NCBI GenBank assembly: GCA_038049695.1
Contig: CP142451.1
Location: 43,349,001 to 43,413,000 of the forward strand
DNA from: Cinnamomum chago
Lineage: Eukaryota; Streptophyta; Magnoliopsida; Laurales; Lauraceae
Direction of reading: 5' to 3'
Length of the DNA stretch: 64,000 nucleotides
This document shows positions 20,611-31,501 of the stretch, piece by piece; positions within the stretch are counted from its first letter, which is position 1; each line of letters begins with the position of its first letter. Under the pieces are notes generated by a model, which ran no database searches, was not told the origin of the DNA, and saw only the letters and a list, made by a program, of their open reading frames with translations. The position numbers were made by a program, and so were the translations under genes.

Positions 20611-20944
20611 AAAGTTCAAAATCATGTGTATGAGTAGATCTAGCATGAAAGTATATAGATCTAACTTCTAAATGAAGAAAACAACACAATTACACAAGTG
20701 AGTAAGTGACAAACCTCTATGCTTCATCTATAAAAAAAAAAAAAAAAAAAACACATAATATGCTTTAAGTTGATTTCCTCTTACCTTAGATAATATTTTC
20801 TTCAAAAAATAGAAGTGAGATTTGAAAATATGGAAGAGAGATGGTGGCTGCTTCTATGGCTAGTAAGGGCCTTGAGAAGAGAGGAGAAGAAGATGAAGAT
20901 GGGAGAAGAATCATAAAAATTAGGGTTTTTGTGCTTTTTATACA

Positions 20945-21089
20945 TTTCAGCCGATATATCGGCCGAGATATTGAAAATACCGAGATAATGGTCATCTCGG
21001 CCGAGATGGCCTGAGATAATGGTGAATAAAGCCCGAGACCGATATCTCAGTGAGATATCGGCCCGGTCCCGCCGGTTTTTTAAACCATG
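20945..21089. repeat. hAT right end: TIR and subterminal palindromes
   Basis: Contains ccgatatatcgg, atctcggccgagat, gagatatcgg and related words, ending in TTTTAAACCATG. The paired words resemble those at 16111-16205, in keeping with transposase-binding subterminal repeats. Confidence 0.75.
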
Positions 21090-21097
21090 GTCAGCAC

Positions 21098-22099
21098 GTT
21101 CTGTAATGTAGCCGTAACTTTGTGGAAGAACAATCATGGCCTAGTACTGGTCTCTGTGGATGGACCGAGCTGAAGATGATACTGAGACCAGATTCGGATG
21201 CATCCTGGCACTATTGTCGAGGTACCTTAAACCGAAACCGAGATGAGCCCAGTCGGTACTCTTACCGAGACTGGCTCAAGCTTGGCGCAAGCTGGCACTG
21301 TTTGTCGAGCTGGTGCCGCTACCGAGCTAGACGAATCTTGACACTCTGGCTGAACTTGGATACCGAGATCGGGATGAGCTGAGCTAGTACTGCTACCGGT
21401 GATTAGCATAATCCTACTCTTAGGAAAACACCCCACACAATTGCCCCCCAACTCACGACCTTTTGGAGTTCTCTAACTTTTTGAGGTCGGGAGCTGAGTA
21501 TCATGTTGAGAGGATCTGAGGTATCAATTGAATTTCATCTCGGCGTTGGCTAATGACATCTGATCTTTATTATGAAGTCTGTTTGCCTTCCCGAGACAAT
21601 AAATAGCACGTCGGTGACGCTTCGTTTGCCCGAGGTGATAAATGTCAGGGAGGTGATGCTTCATCAGCCCAAGGCAATAAATAGCATGTTGATGTTTTTC
21701 CTTCCCAAGGCAATAAATATAGCGTCTGAATCTCTGTGCGAGATGAACAGGCAGTGCCACGTGTCTCCGTCTGGTTGGTCGTTAAGCGGAATTGAAGCGA
21801 CGCGTGCCTTTAGGAATTTGAACGGGCGTCATTCCGTCTATAAATAGGGCCTTTTCTCCTTCGTCTCTTCACTTTGTCATTTCATCAGAGAAAGCCCTGC
21901 TGCAAAAGAGGAGAATACCCTGTTGGAGCTCTGTTGGAACTTTGATTTAGTGAACTGGAGTCCGGAGTTTGTCCCTTTTTCTGTGAGTCTTCCTCCCTGT
22001 CCCTGTCTTTTGCGCATCGCCTTTTCTGTTTAGGGGTTCTGCTTTAGGGTTTAGGGTTTCTATCTCTCCCCATTTTTCGGTATCGCCATCTGTAGAAGA
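21098..22099 (+). promoter_or_regulatory. Promoter and leader of the gypsy-type transposon gene
   Basis: The stretch 21120-21400 holds degenerate, GC-rich repeats ('accgagctgg', 'cttggcgcaagctggcac'). 21580-21730 holds four spaced copies of 'aaggcaataaat'-type text at about 40-bp spacing. A clean TATA box (TATAAATA, 21839-21846) follows, then about 230 bp of leader to the ATG at 22100. It may be part of an LTR, but I could not find a partner LTR to its right. Confidence 0.5.
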
Positions 22100-24234
22100 A
22101 TGGGATCTTATAGGAGTTGGGCGGAGACCCCTGAGGCCATGGCCGGTTTCAGGGAGATGTATGGGATCCCAGAGGACGTCCTAACAAAACTGGATAACCC
22201 GAAGGACCTCTTCGAGGGTCAATCCTTTCGGGATGGCTGGATGTCGTTCCCGTTAGTCTCAATAATAGAGGGAGGGGTTAGGTTCCCCGTCCACCCTCTG
22301 CTTAGGACCTTCTTGGCGACATGGCACCTCGGCCCATGTCAGCTGATGCCCAATGGCTTCAAGGTCATAATGGGTGTTGCCGAGCTCAATAAGATATTGG
22401 GCATAAACCTCGGTGTCCATGACATCGAGGATGTAAATGACATGTGCAAGGCCGCCGGGGACGGTCATAGTTATTATCTCAAGGGGAAGTCAGAGATGGA
22501 GCCCTTCGTCCACGATCTAGAGGACTCAAAAAGACATGCCGGAGATGATCATCTGCTCGTCTTTAGCAACTAGGAGTTCGGCAAGGACGAGACCGAGTGG
22601 GAGAAATTGTACAAGATTCCTCGACACTTCAGGGTTCCTCCAAGTAATTACCGAACTCAGAGTGTGTTTCTTCCTTCTATTGTCTTGCCGAGCTTATGTT
22701 ATCTTCTATCGTGCAGAGATCATCCAGAGGAAGCTGGGCACTGAGTGCGCCGGCTGGAAACGGAACAACAGCTGGCTGAAACTCGTACGCGAGTATCAAG
22801 GCCACAACGGGTGAGCTGCCTGGTCCCTGCTCGGATACAAGCCGAGGTACCACACTTATATCAAGAGGAAGAAGCTCGCACCCGACAGCTCGGAGGCTGT
22901 TGACTTGGCCCAGCTCTTTGAGAGCTATTCGTCTCCCTCCAACCGTGAAGAAGAAAGGGGAGAGGAGATGGAGAAAAGGCGCCCTATTGTGAAGGTGAAA
23001 GACCTGGGGGAGAAAATTTTTGGAGGTCGAACTCCCTCTTCCTCATCAGTCTCGCGGAGCGTCGGGGAGCCTGCAGCTGGTGCTGCTACTGCCGTTCGTG
23101 GTGTTGCTATTGCTGCTGGCACTGCTGCTGGAACTGCTGTTGCTGGTGCAGCTCGGCAGCATTCCGCCGAGACCCCAAGAGAGGACGGTCAGGCTGAGAA
23201 GAGATCGCGGTCTGCAGGCCGCGGCTCGGGAGCTCAGCAGCATCCTGCTAAAGGGGCTGGAGAGAAGGCCCTGAAGGAGAAGCGGCACCGGGGCGAGGGC
23301 TCATCAGAGAAAGGCCCTGGGCAGGCCTCGGCTCCTCAGCCTGCGAGGGTGGCTTTATGGAGGCCAAGCCTGCAGCTTGGGCCTGGGAGGCCCATGGCGG
23401 TGGAAAACCGACAGTTGTTTCCACTCTCACCAATGCGTCGCCTTACCACTTGATATGCAGAGGCACAAAGGAGCGGACGACGTGACACTACTGTCCTCAT
23501 CTCTGCAGTCGATCTTCTCGGTAAGTGTCCGACGCAAATCTTCTAGTAGCATTTTGTTCCTGTTAGTTTTTCTCTGACACCTGTCTTCTTTCTCAGACTT
23601 TGCAGAGGGTTCAGGTGAACCTAGAGAGGGCCCTTGAAAGTGGCTTCAAGGTCGAAAAGCTGGAAGTGGAGAAGAAGAAACTTGTTGCGGCCTTGGAGGG
23701 GAGTAGTCAGGAGTTGAAGGCGGCATAGTAGAAGATAAGCAGCCAGGGGGCAGAGATTGTGTTCGCGCTCAATGAGCTCAGTAATGTGAAGGCTGAGACC
23801 CATGAGCTGAGAGGCGTGGCTGCGGTCAAGGAAATGAAGATTCTCGCACTTGAGGCCGAGCTGGTAAAGCGGGATGCCGAGCTCGAAATGGCGCACAAGG
23901 AGAAAGCCACTCTTCAAGTCTCGTTCCAAGCTGAGATTGAAACATGTTTCCAGGACGGGGTGGATGCGGCTACAAAACAGTATGAGGCCCAAGTCGAGAA
24001 TATCAGATCGGCGCTGTTCGAGCTCAGGTGTCGAGCTGCATTGAAGAAGGCAGGGGTCCCAGATGATCATCCTGTCTATTAAGACCTGCCAAAGTTTATT
24101 CGCCCCAAGCCTGAGCCGAGCTCTGCCCCCACTGCTGAAGCTGCTGCGGAAGTTGTCCCGACTCTGTCTGAGGTTACTCCCCAAGCCACCACGACCGAGC
24201 CTTTTGACGTCAACATCGAGGCTACTGAATCTTG
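22100..24234 (+). mobile_element. 'Putative gypsy type transposon' protein locus (fossil, broken)
   Basis: Coding remains in plus orientation. The first part (from 22100) reads VRFPVHPLLRTFLATWHLGP then CQLMPNGFKVIMGVAELNKI, which fits the plant domain Pfam names 'putative gypsy type transposon' (PF04195; recalled, not searched). Then come an Ala/Gly/Ser-rich low-complexity stretch (about 23040-23400) and a coiled-coil C-terminal part (about 23605-24080, ELEMAHKEKATLQVSF type). The locus is broken in several places and is not a working gene. GC content is far above its neighbours. Such proteins accompany gypsy-like elements in plants and lack recognised enzymatic domains; their role is unknown. 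Confidence 0.6.
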
Positions 24235-24392
24235 AATCATTTGTACTTTTTTTTCTTTTTCTTATGTAAAGAACATTGTAACCATTTTTTCATCAATGAA
24301 GAGAATTTTACATTCACACTTGCCTCCTCATTCTTTCTGATATCAATATGTGTGTGCCTGACTTTTGTTCCAGAACTGGGCTCTTAGCACAA

Positions 24393-25140
24393 ACGCCTGA
24401 TTTTTGACCAAGTAGTTGAGTTCGGTTCAGTAACCAGAACTGAGTGACTATTGGGCAATAATGACTTCGGTTCCATCACCAGAAGTGACTTTAGGCAAAT
24501 CGAACTTGGTTTAATAACCTGAATTCTAATTGCGCTAAGGTTTAAATAACTTTAAAAAGTACATGTACCTTTAGAGATAGAAAACTCATAGCTGATTCCG
24601 CAACTGAACTAGATTCTCATAGGAGGCCATCAGGTCCTTCAACTGCATAGTTGGTTCCATAACCGAACTAGGATAGCCGCCGAGTTCCATAACCTGGCAT
24701 TTTGCTCGTTTGGTCCCGCGACCAGGTTGGCTGGTTCCGTAATCGAACTGTAGTCTCTTCCATACTGGTGCTATCACCGAGCTGAGACTGTTGTCAAGTT
24801 CCATAACTGCGGCAATTTGCAGCTAGTTCTGTAACAGAGTTGTGGTCTCTTCCATGCTGGTGCTGTCACCGAGCTAGACCTTTGCCGAGTTCCATAACTG
24901 CGGCGTTTTACAGCTGGTTCTGTAACCGAGTTGTGGTCTCTTCTTTGCTGGTGCTGTCACCGAGCTGAGACCTTTGCCGAGTTCCATAACTGCGGCGTTT
25001 TGCAGCTGGTTCTGTAACCGAGCTGTCGTCTCTTCCATGCTGGTGCTGTCACTGAGCTGAGACCTTTGCCGAGTTCCACAACTGCGGTGTTTTGCAAATG
25101 GTTCTATAACCGAGCTGTTGTCTCTTCTGTGCTGGTACTG
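24393..25140. repeat. About 92-bp tandem repeats after the gypsy-type locus
   Basis: Units containing 'gagttccataactgcggc', 'cagctggttctgtaaccgag' and 'tgctggtgctgtcaccgagc' recur with starts near 24795, 24887, 24979 and 25070, a period of about 92 bp. Less regular, older copies ('ggttccataaccgaactag') extend left to about 24400. Confidence 0.85.
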
Positions 25141-25269
25141 CCAGAAAAATTATTGAAATGCATTCCTTATAAAAATAGCGAAATCGATGCATTGATGTTG
25201 CTGTCTCGACGTAGTCCTGAAAAGTGGAAGCAAATTGCCTTGTTGCCACTCATTCTGGCACCAGAGTAG
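25141..25269 (+). other. Open stretch of unknown meaning
   Basis: The end of an open frame reads LLKCIPYKNSEIDALMLLSR and SPEKWKQIALLPLILAPE before TAG at 25267-25269. It looks more protein-like than chance, but I do not recognise it and it runs in from tandem-repeat DNA. It could be a lone exon remnant. Confidence 0.2.
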
Positions 25270-27312
25270 TAGTAATATTTGAATACATTTCTTCGTCTAT
25301 TTCTTAGTTTTCTGATGTTTTGTGGTCAGATAAACATTCCGTGCATTCATTAGTAGGTCCCTACTTTTTATTAGTTTCCTTTTGGGTCTCTTTGTCTATA
25401 TAGAATACACATGAATTCATAGTCAAATGAGCTCCAGAAAGGGATTATAAAAGAGGTGAGGGGAGAAGGTTGTAAGATCGGGAGGTAAATGGTACCTAGA
25501 CTTTCCTAAGATTTGAATTAGAAGGGTGATGGCTGAAAATTCATTTCCCATCTTCCCTTGATTTAATCTCCATTGAAAGGGAAGTTCTTCGATGATAGTT
25601 TTTGGATATTCACTTTCGATTCTTCATTTTTAACCACGTATAGAAATAGAAAGTTTTACAATTCATAGGAATTCAATTCTATCAAACGTACTGGCCCTTG
25701 GGCCGTTTGCCTTTTACACATACAACTATTATGTAGGCAAACAGCTATATGCATATGTAACATATACAAAGTTTTAAATTGAAGAACATTACCATGTTTG
25801 TTAAAATCATCATTTTTCACATGAGTAAATGAGTATATATCCAATAATTTTAGATTTATTTGTATTTTTTCACAAATTTCTAAAAAACCATGAAGAATTA
25901 AGAATTGAAACTTTAAGTCTTGATATTTTCCATTAATACAAGAATATTGAGCAGTTCGGATCATGAATTGAGGGCCAATTGAAGTCTAGAAAACCAAATC
26001 TATAGACTTTTTCACAAATTACTCAAAATCTATGAAGATTAAAAATAATTGAGTGCAAGGTTTTGGGGTTAATTAGTTCAATAAACAAATTGAATGGCTT
26101 GGATTACAATGTGGAGCCAAGTTTTATATGAAAATAAAGGTCTTTGATGGGCCTCATGTGAAGAAAAGATCACCATGTAAAAACTTGTACCAGCTCCTTT
26201 TGCAAAGAGGGATGTGAATCATTTTCACACCTGTGTAAATTGCATGATTGATACTGATGGACCCGGCTTTTGTCCTCTCCTTCCGCCCCGGGGCTACCAG
26301 GGTCCGGTGGAGGAGAAAAGCGAGTCATCAATATTTTTTTGTACAGGTATGCCAGATTTCCTATTCTACTTGGAATTTGAAGTGGTGATCCGGAGATTCA
26401 CCATCACGAGTAGAAAGGAAATCAACTCTTTTTTCTAACTTTCCTTTGTACATATATTTTAAGAAAGAGACACAATTTTTTTTTAAATGCCGTGAGAGGC
26501 GATTTCATTTTGTTTGCCGTGAGAGGCAATTTGTGCCATGAAAGGCGATCTCATCAATAATGAAAGACAAGAAATGTGATTTTTTTGTCTCTTTACAAAG
26601 AACACAAAATACAATAGAAAAGTAAGAAAAGGAATCTGACTTCTCAAGAGATTGCGAGGACTCGTTCAGATCAACGGTCGCAAGTCATGTATGGACTTCG
26701 CCATCGTCCTTCAGATGAGAACACATGATGCTTTTATTCTTTAGCTTGAGAGGCGATCTCATCAATTTGCGCCTTCTTCTCTGTTTTTTAGAGGATAAAG
26801 ACCAAGGGGAGGTCCTATATCCAATAAAAAACCGAGTAAACGGGCTGAAAAGCCACGTTTAGGCCATGTTGGATAGAAGGAGAGAGGACCTTGCCTTGGG
26901 GGTGGCCCCTCAAGGGGCTTCGATCACCTTGTGGTGTTTCTGTAGCAGAGTAGCCGGACTTCTTCAGAATTTCTCTCTCTTGTTTGTGTGTGTATGGATC
27001 TCTCTCTGTGTGCCTGTGTATGTGTCTCTTTGTGTGTATATGTTTGGATCTCTTTGAATGGCCCCTTTTTATAGGCTCTTGGTAGCCATGGGGTGATTTA
27101 TGGCATTGATGGCCCATGATGAGAGAATTGATGGTATTGATGATCCATGATGGAAGGAGTTACAAGTTTTAATTCTTTTATTTTGTAACTCCTTTTTCTT
27201 GGCTTGTGATTGGCCGATGGAGAATGATGGGCATTTAATCCCCTTTAATCTCCATGATGAGAGGAGTTTCATGGTTTTAATGCCATGATTGTTTGGATTT
27301 GTAACTTCCATT
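25270..27312. other. Gene-poor AT-rich DNA
   Basis: No supported gene. Visible items: a 'gccgtgagaggcgattt' word repeated about three times at 26487-26560 and once more near 26750; T/G-rich simple sequence (tgtgtg, tctctctgtg) at 26970-27055; and three 'atgatggaaggag/gatgagagga' words at 27115-27265. A TATA-like 'tttttataggct' is at 27065. Confidence 0.5.
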
Positions 27313-29077
27313 TGAAAGTCCACGAGGATCCTAACCCTAGAGGGGGGGGTGAATAGGGTGAGCTACAACTAATGACTAATTAAGACCAATTTTAATTTCT
27401 TAAACTAAACTAGTCACAAGTGGTGATTATAAGAAAAAATGCGGAAGCTCAAATAAACAATCACCACAAAAGCATGCACCACAACACAATATTTATAGTG
27501 GTTCGGCCAACGTGCCTACATCCACTACCGGCTTGTGTCTCCAACACCCCACCGGATTCCACTAAGTATGCTTTTTACTAGGCTAAGCAATAACCCTTAC
27601 AATGTGCTTTTCTAGGCTAAGCAATAACCTTACAAGATGCTTTTCAAAGGCTAAGCAATAACCTTACAAGATGCTTTTCAAAGGCTAAGCAATAACCTTA
27701 CAAGTTGCTTTTCTTAGGCTTAGCAATAACCTTTACAAATATAGTTTTCTCAAAGAAAGTGTCTTAACAAAAGAACACTCTAAGAGATTACAATTTAAGC
27801 TCAATGGAATTGCCTCTTGAATAGGCTAATATGAAAGTGAAAACTAAACTCACACAAACACTCTATGAATGCAAAGATGTATGCTTATGAGGTGTGTGTG
27901 TGTGATGACTTCAATCAAGTTTAAAAAGAAAGCTTAATCAAATATATGCTTAAAGCATTTGAAAGTTTAAGACACACAAAAGTTTTGATTGAAGTTTGAT
28001 GCAAATCACATGAATAATAAACAACTTGTTAATGACATGAAATTCAAAGAATCACAAGTTGTATGAAAAATAAAGTTTAAGAAAGCATGTGATTTGATAA
28101 GAGTGATTGCAAACTAATCTAATTTACCAAGAAAGATATTGAGCTTGCAAATCAACTCTTTAAGGACTTGAAATCATGCATAAATGAAAATACAAAGGAT
28201 TTGAACATGCATGAATTTCATTTGTATGGAAATCAAAATAACTTAGAAGATGTACCTTTTAAAAACTCATGAGTTTGATTTCCAAATTGCCCTCTAGCCT
28301 TTCCAACTTCTTCCCCTTTCTTTGGCTCCAAAATGCTCTCAAAAGTTCATAGTTCAAGCCTTGAAAAAGGTTGGAAATGAATGGACTTTATAGCCAAAAA
28401 GTTGCCAACGGCTAGTTCTCGGTCGACCTAGACACAGGTCTCGGTCGACCGAGAAAGCACAACGGTCATATTTCTGACCGTTGGCCTGAAACAGTTCAAA
28501 AACTGTCCATTTGCCCTGCAGTGTTCTCGGTCGACCGAGACACAGGGCTCGGTCGACCGACGACACTGTCGGGCGAGTCCCTGGGCCAAAATTCCAACTT
28601 TTTCCATTTTCAAAGTTTTTCTTTGGTGGAACTTTTGGCCACTAAATCAAGCTTAAATAACATGTTTTAAGGTATTCTAAGATGTTTAAAAACATGAGAA
28701 ACACAAAGCCTAAAATGATTCACAAGATTAAAACCAAGGGCTAGCTTGATTTGAATACAACTCTTTTCAAATGAAATTGCATACAAAATGATTCTTTTTG
28801 TGAAGAATGTATGCAAGACTTAAACCTAAATACACAAGATGATTTTCCAAATGTAGTGCACAAGGAAATAGGTTTTCAAAAGAGTTTTGGGTTCTAAAAC
28901 CAATGCATCCAAGTTTAAAACCAAAACATGCATAAAACAAAAGCTTTTCCAAATCTTAAAAGCTATGCATGGGTAAAACTAGATTTCAAGATATTTTAAA
29001 TCAATGCATGTGTGTGAATTCAAATGATGCCAATATGCAAATGCATCCACCAAATTGCAAAAACAAAATACCTAACA
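27313..29077 (-). repeat. Element 2 3' LTR
   Basis: Left LTR. It carries the minisatellite (27579-27740) and the palindrome array 28416-28561, with CTCGGTCGACCGAG at 28440-28453 and 28526-28539 and a one-base variant at 28548-28561. The TATA box on the minus strand lies beside 28386-28393. Confidence 0.95.
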
Positions 29078-29720
29078 ATCTCCCCCTTTGCAATTTGATG
29101 GCAACTTACTCATCATAGAAATTAACACACCAAGTCTTCAGCTCCCCCTAAGCTGGACAAGTCTTGAAATCTTCTTGGATGCTCCTTCTCTTAGCTTGGG
29201 CTCTTGAGCTCTTTTCTTCAATCTTCTTGATGCTTGGAGCTTGATCATTCTTCAAGCTTTCTCTTCTTCTTTCTTTCTTTAGCCAAGCATCTTCTTTAGC
29301 TCCAAGCTTTCTTTCTTCTATTTGCTCTCCCCCTTTGACCATGCCTCTCTCTCCCTTTGGCAAGGTATGCATTCTCTCCCTTTGAGAACTTGAGTTCTTT
29401 CTCCCCCTTTGATGGATAGGAGATCTTCGAGTACTTGAACTCTCGAACTCTCTCCCCCTTTGAAGAGTAGGAGATCTTTGAGTCACACTTGAACTCTCTC
29501 TCCCCCTTTGACATTAAATTGCAAAGGTACCTACACACATGAGACAAGAAGAATACCTTTAGTAGCACCTGTTAACAAATGAAATCGAAAATGAAATTCA
29601 TAACAGGCTATCATGTATGTAAGTTATCTCTAAGGGCTCAAGGGCAATCCAAGGGTGAATTTGATCAAAACTAATACTTCCTATGAAGGTTTACACTCCC
29701 CCTCAATCCATTCTCTTCTT
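29078..29720 (-). promoter_or_regulatory. Multiple polypurine tracts of element 2
   Basis: About eight pyrimidine blocks of the type ctcccccttt or ctccctttg (29079, 29142, 29326, 29350, 29373, 29400, 29451, 29501 and 29696, approximate) give purine tracts on the element strand. The one touching the 3' LTR should prime plus-strand synthesis. The array is longer than in element 1. A minus-strand open frame through it (29148-29486) consists mostly of repeat-derived KGERG/RGRE text and is not called as a gene. Confidence 0.65.
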
Positions 29721-31501
29721 TTGTCAAACTTTGACAAGATATAACTATTAAATGCAAGAAGTAGATGGTTTAACCAAGTGAGGGTCAACTTCAAGGAAAG
29801 GATTAGATTCATTTAACTATTAAGCACAATATGATCAAATTACCAAAAGAGAGCTAGGTCTAATGGGAGAAGCAATCATGGATATCAATTGAAACAAACA
29901 TATCAATTGAGATTAAAGGATGTGACTATAAACTCAATCACTCTAAAATGGATTTAAAAGTATAACTATTATGAGAAATCCAAATTAGAGCTATCCATGA
30001 TATGGGGTTTACCTAACATAGCATCAACTAATTTAACTATGAAAATCATATGCTATGAAAGTTTTGAAATCATTTCATTCAAACAATAAATATGACTATT
30101 AATGAGCAAGAATGAGTGAAATGAAATTCAAACATGAAGCCAACCTCAACTACCAACCAATATTATGAACACATAAACATGGTGGTCATGAGATATACCT
30201 ATATGGGCAAGTGAGGAGGCAACATGAGCATTATGATGCTAAGGGTGTGTGACGTGGAACAATTATATAACTATGAAGATTAGTCCAAAGCACACAAGGT
30301 CTATCACATACACAAGATAAGATATCAATTGGATATGAAATCAATGGAAAGTTATACCAAATGAAACCAATTGAATATGATAACATGAGAAAAAGCAAGG
30401 ATGTGATAAACTTCCATCAAGCAACACTAATGCATATTCATCACTTTTAAGGATATAACTATTGAGCATAGTGATGAACAAGGCAAATTGCAATGCAAAA
30501 GGATAAAGCTTTGTAATGCATGCAATTTCCAAAGTGTCTAGATCATATGAATTCAACACTAAGATATCCATCAACCAACATAAATGTAAGGAATGGATTT
30601 CAAAGAGATTCATATGATTAAGAACACTACTTATGAAGTTGAAACATGTATAAGGATGACACCAAGAGAATCTACATGAATCAACATCATAACCATCCAT
30701 AAAGAAATGACTATAAGGCAAAAAGGATGGATTTGGGTTCTAGTATGGTTTTTACAAATACTACCAAGGTTACTACCATACATGGAACCAAATAGACATT
30801 TGCATATGCAAGTAATGTAAACAAACAAGCAAAGATGCAAACAACATACATTTCCATTTCTAAAGATAATGAAACCAAAAGAAAAGGAAATGATAATCAT
30901 GGAACATGCTTAAAAGATTATAACTAATGAGATTAAAAAGCATTTCCATTCAAACAATCTTCAAATCATTTTGAAAAACAAAATCCAACAATGAGCATAA
31001 AAAGAATGATTTTGAAGATCAAGAATCAACAATGTATTTGAAAAGATATAACTTCATTAAAACACATACAAGTTGATTTTTCAAAACAATGATTTTCCAT
31101 ATAAAGGTATACCTTATAAATCCATGGAAAAACTTGAATTGATTCAAATCATTTGATTTACAAAAAGGATCTAACTAAGACATCCATCAAATGATCTAAC
31201 AACAATTGATCATGACAAATTAGCTATGAAAGCTTTTAACATCACAATCAATTAATCATGTAGAAATGCAATGCAAAACATATGAGTGCAACAAGCAAAT
31301 CAAACATGATGAGATTATAATCAAAAGATTTTGAAAACCATGATATGTAACTAGAATGGTGCATGAAGACAAAATCAATTGATCATAAAGAAGCAATGCA
31401 TTTTATGAAATGTAACTAAGAGAAACAAAATGCAAATGCAATCATGACCAACAAAGTGATTTAACTAATAAAGAGTAGGTTGGTCAATGAGGTTCAAGAC
31501 C
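29721..31501 (-). other. Non-coding internal region of element 2
   Basis: A-rich, no long open frame except chance ones, collinear with 5721-7535 of element 1. Its conservation between subfamilies suggests it is carried as a unit with the element, as RNA structure or spacer. Confidence 0.7.

Larger units (their letters stand above)
16104..21089 (-). mobile_element. hAT DNA transposon, degraded autonomous copy
   Basis: A 4,986-bp element bounded by terminal inverted repeats CATGGTTTAAAA. The flanking 8-mers are ATCAGTAC (16096-16103) and GTCAGCAC (21090-21097), an 8-bp target-site duplication that differs at two transitions. Inside is a minus-strand, four-exon transposase with BED finger, DUF659-type RNase-H-like core and hAT dimerisation domain. 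GC-rich subterminal repeats lie at both ends. Three nonsense codons and one homopolymer frameshift mean it cannot make transposase now, though its ends could in principle still be recognised by an active relative. Confidence 0.88.

Noticed and set aside
22925-23433. Minus-strand open frames opposite the Ala/Gly-rich region
   Set aside because: They are shadows of GC-rich, low-complexity plus-strand coding remains.
26866-27057. Open frame with Cys/Val/Ser repeats
   Set aside because: Its end is translated (tgtgtg/tctctc) simple sequence; no family recognised.
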